The notes beneath the pieces were generated by a model. That model saw only the letters and a list, made by a program, of their open reading frames with translations. It was not told where the DNA came from and did not search any database. Made by a program: the position numbers and the translations under genes. This document shows positions 1 to 9,357 of a stretch of DNA of 64,000 bases, piece after piece. Source of the DNA: Roseateles_B sp041906185 (lineage in GTDB: Bacteria > Pseudomonadota > Gammaproteobacteria > Burkholderiales > Burkholderiaceae_C); assembly GCA_041906185.1 (NCBI GenBank), contig JAYRJQ010000003.1, forward strand, positions 62,001-126,000, given 5' to 3'. Each line of letters starts with the position of its first letter. The first letter of the stretch is position 1.

Positions 1-716
1 ACGAAGCGGGTGGCGGGCGTCTCGTAGATCTCGCCCGGCGGCCCGACCTGCAGGATGCGGCCCTCGCTCATCACGCCGATGCGCGAGGCCATGGTCATGG
101 CCTCCTCCTGGTCGTGCGTCACCATCACGCAGGTCACGCCGACCTCCTCGATGATGTTGACCAGCTCGATCTGCGTCTCCTCGCGCAGCTTCTTGTCGAG
201 GGCGCCGAGGGGCTCGTCCAGCAGCAGCAGCTGCGGCTTCTTCGCGAGGCTGCGGGCCAGCGCCACGCGCTGCTGCTGGCCGCCGGAGAGCTGGTGCGGC
301 TTGCGCCTGGCGTACTTGCCGAGCTGTACGAGCTTGAGCATGGCCTCCACGCGCGCCTCGATCTCCGGCTTGGGGCAGCCGTCGCGGCGCAGGCCGAAGG
401 CGATGTTGTCCCAGACGCTGAGGTGCGGGAAGAGCGCATAGCTCTGGAACATCATGTTGATCGGCCGCTCGTAGGGCGCGAGGCCGGCGAGGTCCTGGCC
501 CTTGAGCACGATGCGCCCGCTGGTGGGCGTCTCGAAGCCCGCGAGCATGCGCAGCAGCGTGGTCTTGCCGCAGCCGGAGGACCCGAGCAGGGCGAAGATC
601 TCGCCCTGCGCGATGTCCAGGGACACGCGGTTGACGGCGATGGCGCCGCCTCCGAAGTCCTTGAGCACCTGGTCGATCTGCAGGTAGGGCGTCGTGGCGG
701 CGCTGGGGCTCATCAT
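1..716 (-). CDS. potG: Putrescine ABC transporter ATP-binding subunit (partial)
   Basis: ATPase subunit that powers polyamine import across the inner membrane. The visible 238 residues start at tandem ATG codons (Met-Met) and the C-terminus runs off the left edge. Walker A (GSSGCGKTT) lies at about residues 45-53, the Q-loop near 91, the ABC signature LSGGQQQR at 143-150 and Walker B LLLLDEP at 163-169, followed by the switch His at 201. The regulatory TOBE-type C-terminal domain is outside the window. It lies 25 bp downstream of the periplasmic binding protein gene in the same direction, so potH and potI permease genes are expected beyond the left edge. The family is clear. Putrescine rather than spermidine specificity is inferred from the catabolic neighbours. 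Confidence 0.92.
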   Translation of the reverse strand, partial: MMSPSAATTPYLQIDQVLKDFGGGAIAVNRVSLDIAQGEIFALLGSSGCGKTTLLRMLAGFETPTSGRIVLKGQDLAGLAPYERPINMMFQSYALFPHLSVWDNIAFGLRRDGCPKPEIEARVEAMLKLVQLGKYARRKPHQLSGGQQQRVALARSLAKKPQLLLLDEPLGALDKKLREETQIELVNIIEEVGVTCVMVTHDQEEAMTMASRIGVMSEGRILQVGPPGEIYETPATRF

Positions 717-741
717 GATGCGGGCGTGCTCCGGAAGGGGC

Positions 742-1884
742 TCAGATGCCGGTCTTGAACGAGGTGTACATGCGGGTCATCTGGCGCCGCACGTCGTTGT
801 TGATGGCGTCCGGTGCGGCCATGCGCTTCATGTCGGACTCGCTCAGGAACACCGTCGGATTGCTGGCGACCTCCGGCTTCACGAACTTGCGCGCCTCCTT
901 GTTCGGGTTGGCGTAGAAGACCTTGTTGGTCAGGCCGGCGTGGATCTCGGGGCGCAGGATGAAGTTGATGAACTTGTGCGCATTGCCCGGGTGCGGCGCG
1001 TCCATGGGGATCACCATGGTGTCCATGAAGATGATGCCGCCAGTCTTGGGGATCAGCGCCTCGATCTTCTGGCCCGTCTTGCCGTCGATGGCGCGCTGGC
1101 GGGCGATGTTGATGTCACCGGACCAGCCGAGCGCTACGCAGATGGAACCGTTGGCCATGTCATTGATGTAGCCCGAGGAGCTGAACAGCGTCACGTAGGG
1201 GCGGATGGCCTTGAGCAGGGCCGGCACGCCGGCGTAGTCGGACACGCTCTTGCTGTAGGCTGGCTTGCCCAGGTAGTGCAGGGCGGCGGGCACGACCTCG
1301 GTGGCGGAGTCCAGCACGCTCACGCCGCAGCTCTTGAGCTTGGAGATGTACTCGGGCTTGAAGATCAGGTCCCAGGCGTTCTCGGGCATGGGCGTGCTGC
1401 CCAGCGCGGCCTTGACCTTGTCCACGTTGATGCCCACGGTGGTGAAGCCCCACAGCCAGTTCACCATGTACTCGTTGCCCGGGTCCAGCTTGGCCAGCTG
1501 CGCCTGCACGTCGGCATCGAGGTGCTTGTAGTTGGGGATCAGGCTCTTGTCGATCTTGCGCAGCAGCCCGCCGTCGGCCTGCAGCTTGGCCCAGTAGGAC
1601 GAGGGCACGACGATGTCGTAGCCCGTCTTGCCCGCGACAAGTTTGGCGTGGACGATCTCGTTGTTGTCGAAGTTGTCGTAGCGGACCTTGATGCCCGTCT
1701 CCTTCTCGAAGAGCTTCAGCGTGTCCTCGGCGATGTAGTCCGACCAGTTGTAGACGTTCAGGACCTTCTCCTCCTCCTGGGCCTGGGCCGCGGGCGAGAA
1801 GAGGGCGCTGCAGGCGGCGGCCAGGGCCAGGGCCTGGCCGGCGTGGGTCAGCGAGCGAGTCAGGAGCCGGGGAAACTTCGACAT
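742..1884 (-). CDS. potF: Putrescine-binding periplasmic protein
   Basis: Extracellular solute-binding protein (PotD/PotF family) that captures polyamine in the periplasm for the Pot ABC importer. The chosen start at 1884 has a GGAGG ribosome site seven bases upstream; an ATG seven codons earlier lacks one. A 35-residue Sec signal peptide ends in AQA before the mature QEEEKVLNVYNW. The early NVYNWSDYI segment is typical of PotF-like proteins. The gene is 380 residues, the usual family length. It lies between the spuC-like transaminase and potG, which ties uptake to catabolism. The exact ligand cannot be read from the sequence alone. Confidence 0.93.
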   Translation of the reverse strand: MSKFPRLLTRSLTHAGQALALAAACSALFSPAAQAQEEEKVLNVYNWSDYIAEDTLKLFEKETGIKVRYDNFDNNEIVHAKLVAGKTGYDIVVPSSYWAKLQADGGLLRKIDKSLIPNYKHLDADVQAQLAKLDPGNEYMVNWLWGFTTVGINVDKVKAALGSTPMPENAWDLIFKPEYISKLKSCGVSVLDSATEVVPAALHYLGKPAYSKSVSDYAGVPALLKAIRPYVTLFSSSGYINDMANGSICVALGWSGDINIARQRAIDGKTGQKIEALIPKTGGIIFMDTMVIPMDAPHPGNAHKFINFILRPEIHAGLTNKVFYANPNKEARKFVKPEVASNPTVFLSESDMKRMAAPDAINNDVRRQMTRMYTSFKTGI

Positions 1885-2112
1885 GGGAAACCTCCAGGAA
1901 GACAAACCGAATCGGTGGAAGCTGCGGAAGATCGGGGCGGGCGCGGGGATCGCGCGGGGTGGCGTGGGCGGCGTCGGGTGATGGGGGTCAGGTCTGAACC
2001 CCCCGCCACTTCACGGCGCGGACCAGTCTAGGCGGCGGGCCGGCCGCGAGGCATTCGCCAAAACCCGCGCTGTGGCGCTGATCCTGCGGGACAGCCCTCG
2101 ACGGCGCGCGCA

Positions 2113-3516
2113 TCACAGCCAGCCCTTGGTCTGCAGCTCGGCGAGCGTGAGGTCCAGGCAGCGGCGGATGAGGGCCATCATCTCGTCCACCTGATCGCGG
2201 GTCATGACCAGCGGCGGTGCGACGATCATGCGGTCGCCCACGGCGCGCATGATCAGCCCGTTGCCGAAGCAGTGGGCGCGGCAGAGCATGCCGACCTCCA
2301 GCGCCGGGTCGAAGACCTGGCCACCGGCCTTGTCCTTCACGAGCTGGAGCGCGCCCATCATCCCGCAGGTCTGGGTCTCGCCCACCAGCGGGTGGTCCGC
2401 AAGGCTCGCGAAGCCCTCGGCCAGGAGCGGGCCGATGTTCTGCCGCACGTGGCTCACCAGGTTGAGCTGCTGGATCAGCCGGATGTTGGCCACCGCCACC
2501 GCGCAGGCCGTCGGGTGGCCGGAGTAGGTGAAGCCGTGGTTGAACTCGCCGCCCTGCTCGATGAGAACCCGGGCGACCTTGTCCGAGACCATGACGCCGC
2601 CCAGCGGGATGTAGCCCGAGGTGACGCCCTTGGCGAAGGTCATCAGGTCGGGCGTCGTGCCCATGGTCTCGCAGCCGAACCACTGGCCGGTGCGGCCGAA
2701 GCCGCAGATGACCTCGTCGCTCACGAGCAGGATGCCGTAGCGGTCGCAGATGCGCTGGATTTCCGGCCAGTAGGTGCTGGGCGGCACGATGACGCCGCCC
2801 GCACCCTGCACGGGCTCGCCGATGAAGGCGGCCACCTTCTCCGGTCCGACTTCCAGGATCTTGGCCTCCAGCCATCGCGCGGCGGTGAGGCCGAAGTCCT
2901 CGCGCGACTGCTCGCGACCCAGCTCGAACCAGTGCGGCTGCTCGATGTGCACGATGTCCGGGATGGGCAGGCCGCCCTGTGCGTGCATGCCGCTCATGCC
3001 GCCCAGCGAGGCCCCCGCCATGGTCGAGCCGTGGTAGCCGTTCTTGCGGCTGATGATGACCTGCCGCTGCGGCTGCCCGAGGCTCGCCCAGTAGTGGCGG
3101 ACCATGCGCACGATGGTGTCGTTGCCCTCGGAGCCGGAGCTCGTGAAGAAGACCTTGCTGAACTGCGGCGGCGTGACCTCCGCGAGCAGCTCCGCCAGCT
3201 GGATGGCGGGCGGCGTGGAGGTCTGGAAGAAGGCGTTGTAGAAGGGCAGCTCCTTCATCTGCCGGGTGGCCGCGTCCACCAGGGCCTGCTGACCATAGCC
3301 GACATTGACGCACCACAGGCCGCTCATGGCGTCGAGGATCTTGTGGCCCTCGCTGTCCCAGAGGTAGATGTTCTCGGCACGGGTGATGATGCGGGCGCCC
3401 TTGCGCGCAAGGCCGGCGTGGTCGGTGAAGGGGTGCATGAAATGGGCGCTGTCGGCCTCCTGCCATTGGCGGGTGCTGCGCGCGGTGGCGCTGACGGGGG
3501 CTTGCACGGTGCTCAT
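2113..3516 (-). CDS. spuC: Putrescine:pyruvate-type class III aminotransferase
   Basis: PLP-dependent class III transaminase of 467 residues, most like SpuC/YgjG-type polyamine transaminases that convert putrescine to 4-aminobutanal with pyruvate as acceptor. The Schiff-base lysine is K296 in FAKGVTSGY, the PLP-contacting Asp-Glu pair is at 267-268 and the phosphate-binding SSGSEGN loop at 126-132. The start has a strong AGGAAGG ribosome site. It lies between puuA and potF on the same strand. A second class III transaminase heads the cluster, so the cell may use both a direct transamination route and the gamma-glutamyl route. Substrate is inferred from context. Confidence 0.85.
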   Translation of the reverse strand: MSTVQAPVSATARSTRQWQEADSAHFMHPFTDHAGLARKGARIITRAENIYLWDSEGHKILDAMSGLWCVNVGYGQQALVDAATRQMKELPFYNAFFQTSTPPAIQLAELLAEVTPPQFSKVFFTSSGSEGNDTIVRMVRHYWASLGQPQRQVIISRKNGYHGSTMAGASLGGMSGMHAQGGLPIPDIVHIEQPHWFELGREQSREDFGLTAARWLEAKILEVGPEKVAAFIGEPVQGAGGVIVPPSTYWPEIQRICDRYGILLVSDEVICGFGRTGQWFGCETMGTTPDLMTFAKGVTSGYIPLGGVMVSDKVARVLIEQGGEFNHGFTYSGHPTACAVAVANIRLIQQLNLVSHVRQNIGPLLAEGFASLADHPLVGETQTCGMMGALQLVKDKAGGQVFDPALEVGMLCRAHCFGNGLIMRAVGDRMIVAPPLVMTRDQVDEMMALIRRCLDLTLAELQTKGWL

Positions 3517-3635
3517 GGGGTGTCCTTCCTCACGCGGGGGCGTGGACTGGGGTCACTGGAATCTTGTAGGTGTCGGTGACGTCAGAGGGTCAGGTCTTGC
3601 CCGACCGGCCGCGACGGGGCCGGGCAGGACCGGAC

Positions 3636-5003
3636 TCAGACATGCAGCAGCAGGTGCTCTCGTTCCCAGGGCGAGATGACCTTCATGAACTCGGCGTACT
3701 CGATCTCCTTGATCTCGGAGTAGACCGTCACGAAGGACTCGCCCAGCACCGCCGCGAGGTCCGTCTCGGCGCGCAGCAGCGCGAGCGCCTCGCCGAGGCT
3801 GCGCGGGAGCTGGAAGTCGCCGAGGTAGGCGTCGCCCTTGCATTCGGGCGTGGGCTCGATGCGGTTCTTGAGCCCCAGGTAGCCGCAGGCCAGCGTGGCG
3901 GCCAGGGCGACATAAGGGTTGGCGTCGGCCCCGATCACGCGGTTCTCCACGCGGCGCGCGGCGGGCGGTGCCACGGGGGAGCGGATGCCCACGGTGCGGT
4001 TGTCCACGCCCCACTGGATGTTGATCGGGGCCGCCGTGAAGCGGGCCAGTCGGCGGTAGCTGTTGACGTAGGGGGCGAACAGGGCCATGGCGGCGGGGAT
4101 GTAGCGCTGCAGGCCGCCGATGTACCAGTAGAACTCCTGGCTGGGGCTGCCGTCTTCGTTGCTGAAGAGGTTGCGGCCGGTGGCCTTGTTGATCACGCTC
4201 TGGTGCACATGCATGGCGCTGCCGGGCTCGCCGGCGATGGGCTTGGCCATGAAGGTGGCGAACATGTCATGGCGCAGTGCGGCCTCCCGCACCGTGCGCT
4301 TGAAGAAGAAGACCTCGTCCGCCAGCCCGAGCGGGTGGGCGTGGAAGAAATTGATCTCCATCTGCCCGGCGCCGATCTCGTGGATCAGCGTGTCCACGTT
4401 GAGCTCCATCTTCTCGCAGTAGTCGTAGACGTCCTCGAAGAGCGGATCGAACTCGTTCACCGCGTCGATGGAGTAGGCCTGGCGCGAGGTTTCGGCCCGG
4501 CCGCTGCGGCCCACGGGCGGCTTGAGGGGCACGTCGGGGTCGGTGTTGCGGGCGACGAGGTAGAACTCGAGCTCCGGGGCGACGACCGGGTCCCAGCCCT
4601 CGGCCGCGAAGAGGTCGCACACGCGGCGAAGCACCGAGCGCGGGGCGAAGGGCACGAGCTGGCCGTCGCGGTCGAAGCAGTCGTGGATGATCTGCGCCGT
4701 CGGGTCCACCGCCCAGGGGACGAGGCGCACCGTGCTGGGGTCGGCCCGCAGGTGCATGTCCATGTCATTGGGGCTGATGACGTCGTAGTAGGGCCCCTCC
4801 TCGGGAAACTCGCCGGTGACGCCCATGGCCACGACCGCCTCGGGCAGGCGCATGCCGCGGTCCTCGGTGAACTTCTCGCGCGGGAGGATCTTGCCGCGCG
4901 CCACGCCGGTAAGGTCGGGCACGAGGCATTCCACCTCGGTGACGCGATGCTCACGGAACCATTGGTCGAGCTCGCTGAACGTGATTTCTTTTCTGACCAC
5001 CAT
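3636..5003 (-). CDS. puuA: Gamma-glutamylputrescine synthetase (glutamine synthetase family)
   Basis: ATP-dependent ligase of the glutamine synthetase fold, 455 residues, expected to join glutamate to putrescine as the first step of the Puu pathway. The N-terminal beta-grasp part and a C-terminal catalytic barrel are both present; the LEFYLVARN and GQMEINFFHA segments carry the metal and glutamate-binding residues, and the NRTVGIRSP and ENRVIGADANPY segments match the PuuA/GlnA3 branch. It is shorter at the N-terminus than true GlnA and lacks the Tyr adenylylation segment context. The neighbours puuD and puuB support the polyamine assignment. GAGG precedes the ATG. Confidence 0.88.
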   Translation of the reverse strand: MVVRKEITFSELDQWFREHRVTEVECLVPDLTGVARGKILPREKFTEDRGMRLPEAVVAMGVTGEFPEEGPYYDVISPNDMDMHLRADPSTVRLVPWAVDPTAQIIHDCFDRDGQLVPFAPRSVLRRVCDLFAAEGWDPVVAPELEFYLVARNTDPDVPLKPPVGRSGRAETSRQAYSIDAVNEFDPLFEDVYDYCEKMELNVDTLIHEIGAGQMEINFFHAHPLGLADEVFFFKRTVREAALRHDMFATFMAKPIAGEPGSAMHVHQSVINKATGRNLFSNEDGSPSQEFYWYIGGLQRYIPAAMALFAPYVNSYRRLARFTAAPINIQWGVDNRTVGIRSPVAPPAARRVENRVIGADANPYVALAATLACGYLGLKNRIEPTPECKGDAYLGDFQLPRSLGEALALLRAETDLAAVLGESFVTVYSEIKEIEYAEFMKVISPWEREHLLLHV

Positions 5004-5084
5004 CGTTGCCTCATCTTCTGGTCTTGACCCTGGGCATACCCACCAGGGCTTCGGATTGCTGGAATCGGTCGGGGGTCAGCGGCG

Positions 5085-5921
5085 CTAGGTCTCGGGGTCG
5101 CGCTTGAAATCGTGGCGAGGCTCGCGGATGTCGTTGCGGTAGTCGCGGAAAGCCGCGCAGGCCTCGCCAAAGGCCTGGAGCATCTTCATCGAGACCGGGT
5201 TGCGGGCCGCCTGCCACTCGGGATGCCACTGCAGGCACAGCGAGAAGCCGCTGGCGGCCTCGACGCTGAAGGCTTCGACGAGCCCGTCCGGCGCCACAGC
5301 CTCCACGCGCAGCCCCGGTGCCAGCGTCTTCACGCCCTGGCCGTGGAGCGAGTTCACGCGGAAGTGCTGGTGCCCCAGCAGCGCCTCCAGCCGGCCGCCG
5401 GGCATCACGCGCACCTCATGTTGTTCGGCGTAGGCGATCTCGGGCGGCTGGCCCTCCGGCGCGCGGTGATCGTTCAGGCCCTGCTGCTCCTGCACGGCCT
5501 GGTGGAGCGAGCCGCCCAGCGCCACGTTCGCCTCCTGGAAGCCGCGGCAGATGGCGAAGAGCGGCATGCCCAGGCGCAGCGCCTTGGGGATCAGCGGCAG
5601 CGTCCAGGCGTCGCGCTCGGGGTCCAGCGGCAGTGCCGGGTTGTGCACGGCCTCGTCGAAATGGCTGGGGTGCACATTGGAGGGCGAGCCCGTCAGCAGC
5701 ACCCCGTGGGCGATGGCGAGGAGCTCGTCGATCTCGTCCGGGCTGGCCGAGGGTACGACGAGCGGCAGGCAGCCGGCGAGGCGGACGGCGTCGACGTACT
5801 TCTTGCCGGCGATGTGGAAGGGATGCTCGCCCACCTGCCGATTGCAGGCGGGCACCAGCACGATGGGCTTGCCGGTGGCGGCGGAAGACGATGGGGAAGA
5901 GGAAGGCGCGTCGCGGTGCAT
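5085..5921 (-). CDS. puuD: Gamma-glutamyl-gamma-aminobutyrate hydrolase
   Basis: Class I glutamine amidotransferase-like hydrolase of 278 residues that releases GABA and glutamate from gamma-glutamyl-GABA, the last Puu step. The nucleophile is C125 in FAICRGFQE, with H233 and E235 of QWHPEWQ completing the triad. The ATG shares its A with the TGA of puuB upstream (1-nt overlap), which fixes the start and shows translational coupling. An 18-residue Ser/Ala-rich N-terminal lead precedes the fold. No gamma-glutamyl-aminobutyraldehyde dehydrogenase (PuuC) is present in the visible cluster. Confidence 0.9.
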   Translation of the reverse strand: MHRDAPSSSPSSSAATGKPIVLVPACNRQVGEHPFHIAGKKYVDAVRLAGCLPLVVPSASPDEIDELLAIAHGVLLTGSPSNVHPSHFDEAVHNPALPLDPERDAWTLPLIPKALRLGMPLFAICRGFQEANVALGGSLHQAVQEQQGLNDHRAPEGQPPEIAYAEQHEVRVMPGGRLEALLGHQHFRVNSLHGQGVKTLAPGLRVEAVAPDGLVEAFSVEAASGFSLCLQWHPEWQAARNPVSMKMLQAFGEACAAFRDYRNDIREPRHDFKRDPET

Positions 5922-7237
5922 CACAGCAGGTCCCTCAGGCGGTAGTACGCCATGCCCAGCACCAGGGCCGGCGTACGCATCAGTGTGCCACCGGGGAAGG
6001 GACGGTGGCGTAACTTTCCAAAGCAGTCGAAGCGGGCGGCGTCCCCCAGCATGGCTTCGGCCACGACCTTGCCGGCCAGGCCGGTCAGTGCCAGGCCATG
6101 ACCAGAGAAGCCCTGGAGGTAATACACGTTCCGTTGCGCGCCCAGGCGGCCGAAGTCGGGGGCGCGGTTCATGCTGATGTCCACAAAGCCACCCCATGCA
6201 TGGCTCATGCCAACATCGGCCAGCTGCGGGAAGGTCCGCACCAGGCGCTCGCGCATGCTGTGCATGAGGTCGCGCGGCGTGACCATGCTGTAGCTCACGC
6301 GGCCGCCGTAGAGCAGGCGGTGGTCGGCCGTGGGGCGGAAGTAGTCCAGCACGAAATTGGTGTCGCAGACCGCGCTGAGGCTGGGGATCAGTGCCTGCAG
6401 CCGTGCCGGATCCAGGGGCTCGGTGCAGACGATGTAGGTGCCCACGGGCATGATGCGGTCCGCCAGGGTGGGCGCCAGCTGGGGCGCCAACGCCTGCAGG
6501 TAGACGTTGCCCGCCAGCAGCACCTGCCTGGCGCGCACACTGCCCGTCGGGGTGCGCAGCCGCTGGGTGCCGTCCGCGGCTGCCTCCATCTGGTGCACGG
6601 CGCTGCCTTCATGCAGAGTGGCGCCGGCGGTCGATGCCGCACGGGCGAGGCCCAGGCAGTACTTCAGCGGATGCAGATGCCCGGAGCGCGGGTCGTGGAT
6701 GCCGGCATGGAAGCGCGGGCTGGCGATCCAGTCCTGGAGCCGCTCCGGTGCAATCCATTTGAGCGGGTAGTGGTAGTCCCGCTCGATGCGGTCGGCCCAG
6801 GCGCGCAGCTCCAGCGTCTTGGACGGTTTGGTGCTCAGCCCGAGGAAGCCGTCCTGCCACTCGGCATCGATGCCGTGCCTCGCGCAGCGCTGGCGGATCA
6901 GGTCCAGCGCCTCCAGGCTCATGTCCCAGAGCCGGCGAGCCTCCGCGAGGCCCAGCTGGCCTTCGACCGTGGTGTTGTCGCAGGCGAGGCCGTGGATGGC
7001 CTGCCCACCGTTGCGGCCGGACGCTCCGCCGCCGACCTGGGCCGCTTCCAGTAGTCGCACGTCCAGGCCGCGCTCCGCCAGCTCGAGGGCGGCCGAGAGA
7101 CCTGCCAGACCACCGCCCACGATGGCGACGTCCGCCTCCACGTCATCCTGCAGCGGGGCGTAGGCGTCCACGCGCGGCGCCGTGGCGGCGTAGTAGGAAT
7201 CCCGGGCGAGGTCCTGGTCGATCCGGAGCAGACGCAT
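5921..7237 (-). CDS. puuB: FAD-dependent gamma-glutamylputrescine oxidase
   Basis: DAO-family flavoprotein of 438 residues, expected to oxidise gamma-glutamylputrescine to the aldehyde with release of ammonia and peroxide. The N-terminal dinucleotide-binding motif VGGGLAGLSAA lies at residues 40-50, followed by the acidic ribose-binding end of strand 2 (RLLEA) and the GGGASGRNGGQ flavin loop. The C-terminal YLQGFSGHGLALTGLAGK segment is the second FAD-binding motif typical of PuuB/OrdL proteins. It starts 29 bp after the transaminase stop and overlaps puuD by one base. Substrate is assigned from its puuA and puuD neighbours. Confidence 0.87.
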   Translation of the reverse strand: MRLLRIDQDLARDSYYAATAPRVDAYAPLQDDVEADVAIVGGGLAGLSAALELAERGLDVRLLEAAQVGGGASGRNGGQAIHGLACDNTTVEGQLGLAEARRLWDMSLEALDLIRQRCARHGIDAEWQDGFLGLSTKPSKTLELRAWADRIERDYHYPLKWIAPERLQDWIASPRFHAGIHDPRSGHLHPLKYCLGLARAASTAGATLHEGSAVHQMEAAADGTQRLRTPTGSVRARQVLLAGNVYLQALAPQLAPTLADRIMPVGTYIVCTEPLDPARLQALIPSLSAVCDTNFVLDYFRPTADHRLLYGGRVSYSMVTPRDLMHSMRERLVRTFPQLADVGMSHAWGGFVDISMNRAPDFGRLGAQRNVYYLQGFSGHGLALTGLAGKVVAEAMLGDAARFDCFGKLRHRPFPGGTLMRTPALVLGMAYYRLRDLL

Positions 7238-7266
7238 GCAGAGCGATCGCGCGCGAGGCCGCCGCC

Positions 7267-8583
7267 TCAGGCCACCCGGCGCAGGGCGGTGCGAAGGGTC
7301 TCGACCAGGCGGTCGATCTGCTTCGTCTCGATGATGAGGGGCGGGGACAGCGCGATCGTGTCCCCCGTCGTGCGGATCAGCACGCCTTGCTCCCAGCAGT
7401 CGAGGAAGACGTTGAAGGCCCGCTTGGCCGGCTCGCCGGGCAGCGGGGCGAGCTCGATGCCGCCCACGAGGCCCATATTGCGGATGTCGATCACGTGCGG
7501 CTCGCCCTTGAGCGAGTGCAGGGCCTGCGCGAAGGTGTCCTGCAACTGCGCGGCGCGGGTCAGCAGGCCTTCCTCGGCGTAGGTCTTGAGCGTGCCCAGC
7601 GCCGCCGCGCAGGCCAGCGGGTGGGCGGAGTAGGTGTAGCCGTGGAAGAACTCGATCAGGTGCTCCGGCCCGGTCATGAAGGTGTCGTGGATCTTCTGCT
7701 GTGCGAAGACGGCGCCCATGGGAACGCAACCGTTGGTGAGGCCCTTGGCGACGGTCATGAGGTCCGGCGTCACGCCGAAGGTCTGGGCGCCGAAGGGGTT
7801 GCCGGTGCGCCCGAAGCCGGTGATGACCTCGTCGAAGATGAGGAGGATGCCGTGCTTGTCGCAGATCTCGCGCAGGCGCTGCAGATAGCCTTGCGGCGGG
7901 ATCAGCACACCGGTGGAGCCGGCGATGGGCTCGACGATCACCGCGGCGATGGTCGAGGCGTCATGCAGGGCGACGAGGCGCTCGAGGTCGTCCGCCAGTT
8001 CGGCGCCATGAGCCGGCTGGCCCACGGAATAGGCGTTGCGGGCCGGGTCATGCGTATGGCGGATGTGGTCGACGCCGCCCAGCATGGTGCCGAACATCTT
8101 GCGGTTGGCCACCATGCCGCCCACGGAGATGCCACCGAAGTTCACGCCGTGATAGCCACGTTCGCGGCCGATCAGCCGGGTGCGGGCGCCTTCGCCGCGC
8201 ACGCGGTGGTAGGCGATGGCCATCTTGAGGGCCGTGTCCACCGACTCCGATCCGGAGTTCGTGAAGAAGACCTTGTTCATGCCCGGCGGGCTGAGCTGCA
8301 CCAGCTGCTCGGCCAGCTCGAAGGCCTTGGGGTGGGCCATCTGGAAGGGCGGTGCGAAATCCAGCTCGGCGGCCTGCGCCTGGATGGCCTGGACGATGTG
8401 CGGGCGGTTGTGCCCGGCATTCACGCACCACAGGCCCGCGATGCCGTCGAGCACCTGGCGGCCGCGGTCATCGACGAAGTACATGCCATCGGCCTGTGTC
8501 AGGAGGCGCGGTGCCTTCTTGAACTGCCGGTTGGCGGTGAAGGGCATCCAGTAGGCGTCGAGCGCGGCGGGGTTCAGGGTCAT
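7267..8583 (-). CDS. Omega-amino acid:pyruvate (beta-alanine) aminotransferase
   Basis: Class III PLP transaminase of 438 residues resembling omega-amino acid:pyruvate transaminases, which pass the amino group of beta-alanine, GABA or a terminal amine to pyruvate. PLP lysine is K280 in TVAKGLTNG; the Asp-Glu pair is at 251-252 and the NSGSESVDTALKMA loop begins near 109. The start at 8583 is chosen because the protein then begins like its family (MTLNPAALDAYWMPF) and a GGAG lies upstream. It is the first gene of the polyamine transcription unit and faces the divergent Lrp-type regulator across a 177-bp gap, which is the likely promoter region for both. Confidence 0.88.
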   Translation of the reverse strand: MTLNPAALDAYWMPFTANRQFKKAPRLLTQADGMYFVDDRGRQVLDGIAGLWCVNAGHNRPHIVQAIQAQAAELDFAPPFQMAHPKAFELAEQLVQLSPPGMNKVFFTNSGSESVDTALKMAIAYHRVRGEGARTRLIGRERGYHGVNFGGISVGGMVANRKMFGTMLGGVDHIRHTHDPARNAYSVGQPAHGAELADDLERLVALHDASTIAAVIVEPIAGSTGVLIPPQGYLQRLREICDKHGILLIFDEVITGFGRTGNPFGAQTFGVTPDLMTVAKGLTNGCVPMGAVFAQQKIHDTFMTGPEHLIEFFHGYTYSAHPLACAAALGTLKTYAEEGLLTRAAQLQDTFAQALHSLKGEPHVIDIRNMGLVGGIELAPLPGEPAKRAFNVFLDCWEQGVLIRTTGDTIALSPPLIIETKQIDRLVETLRTALRRVA

Positions 8584-8760
8584 CGAGAGGCTCCAGAGGT
8601 CGGTCCCCGAGGCGCCGGCATGGGCTTGGCAGCAGCAGGGGCAATAGAGCCAGTCTAGGCATTCCGTCACGCAATAGGCTTGCGGATGCGCGCAGGGCAA
8701 ACCCTGGGTTTTGCAACTGGATGCGGTAGGATGGCCTCAGATTCGCATTGGATTCGAACG

Positions 8761-9231
8761 ATGAGCTCCGAAGTGCAATTGGATTCGATTGACCGTGCCA
8801 TCCTGAACGAGCTTCAGAAGGATGGGCGGCTCTCCAACCAGGACCTGGCCCAGCGCGTGCACCTGTCGCCCTCGGCCTGCCTGCGGCGGGTGAAGCGCCT
8901 GGAGGAGACCGGCGTCATCGCGCAGTACGTGGCGCTGGTGAATCCGAAGGCCGTGGGCAAGCAGGGCACGAGCTACACGATCATCAACCTGGAGCGCATG
9001 ACGAGCGCTGCGCTGGCGGCTTTCGAGCAGGCGGTGCAGGACAGCCCCGACATCCTCGACTGCTTCTACGTGGCCGGCACGAACGACTACGTCATCCGTT
9101 TCGCCTACCAGGACGCCGAGGACCTCGAGCGATTCCACACCCATGTGCTGATGCAACTGCCCGAGGTGGCACGCTCGAACAGCATGCTGGTGCTGCGCAC
9201 GATCAAGAAGACGACCGCGTTCGCGCTGTGA
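8761..9231 (+). CDS. Lrp/AsnC family transcriptional regulator
   Basis: Feast/famine regulator of 156 residues: an N-terminal helix-turn-helix at about 10-55 (LDSIDRAILNELQKDGRLSN start, then LSPSACLRRVKRLEE recognition helix) and a C-terminal ligand-binding RAM domain. The ATG at 8761 is preferred over an in-frame start 27 codons upstream because the family begins about eight residues before the HTH. It is transcribed away from the polyamine genes. By position it probably controls them in response to an amino acid or polyamine, but no operator could be proven by eye. Confidence 0.92.
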   Translation: MSSEVQLDSIDRAILNELQKDGRLSNQDLAQRVHLSPSACLRRVKRLEETGVIAQYVALVNPKAVGKQGTSYTIINLERMTSAALAAFEQAVQDSPDILDCFYVAGTNDYVIRFAYQDAEDLERFHTHVLMQLPEVARSNSMLVLRTIKKTTAFAL

Positions 9232-9280
9232 GGGCCCCAGCGGCGGCAGGCCGGCCTCGCGGCATGGGGATGGCGTCGCC

Positions 9281-9320
9281 AAAAGCAAAGCGGACCACCA
9301 GGGTCCGCTTGGGCAATCAG
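9281..9320 (-). terminator. Intrinsic terminator-like hairpin
   Basis: A nine-base-pair stem (aagcggacc and ggtccgctt) with a five-base loop. Read on the minus strand it is followed by a T-rich TTTGCTTTTGG stretch, so it best ends the small minus-strand gene whose stop is at 9358. It may also act on the converging Lrp-type regulator. Confidence 0.6.
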
Positions 9321-9357
9321 GCGGGCAGCAGGGCCCGCCTTGGGAAAGAAGCCGCGA

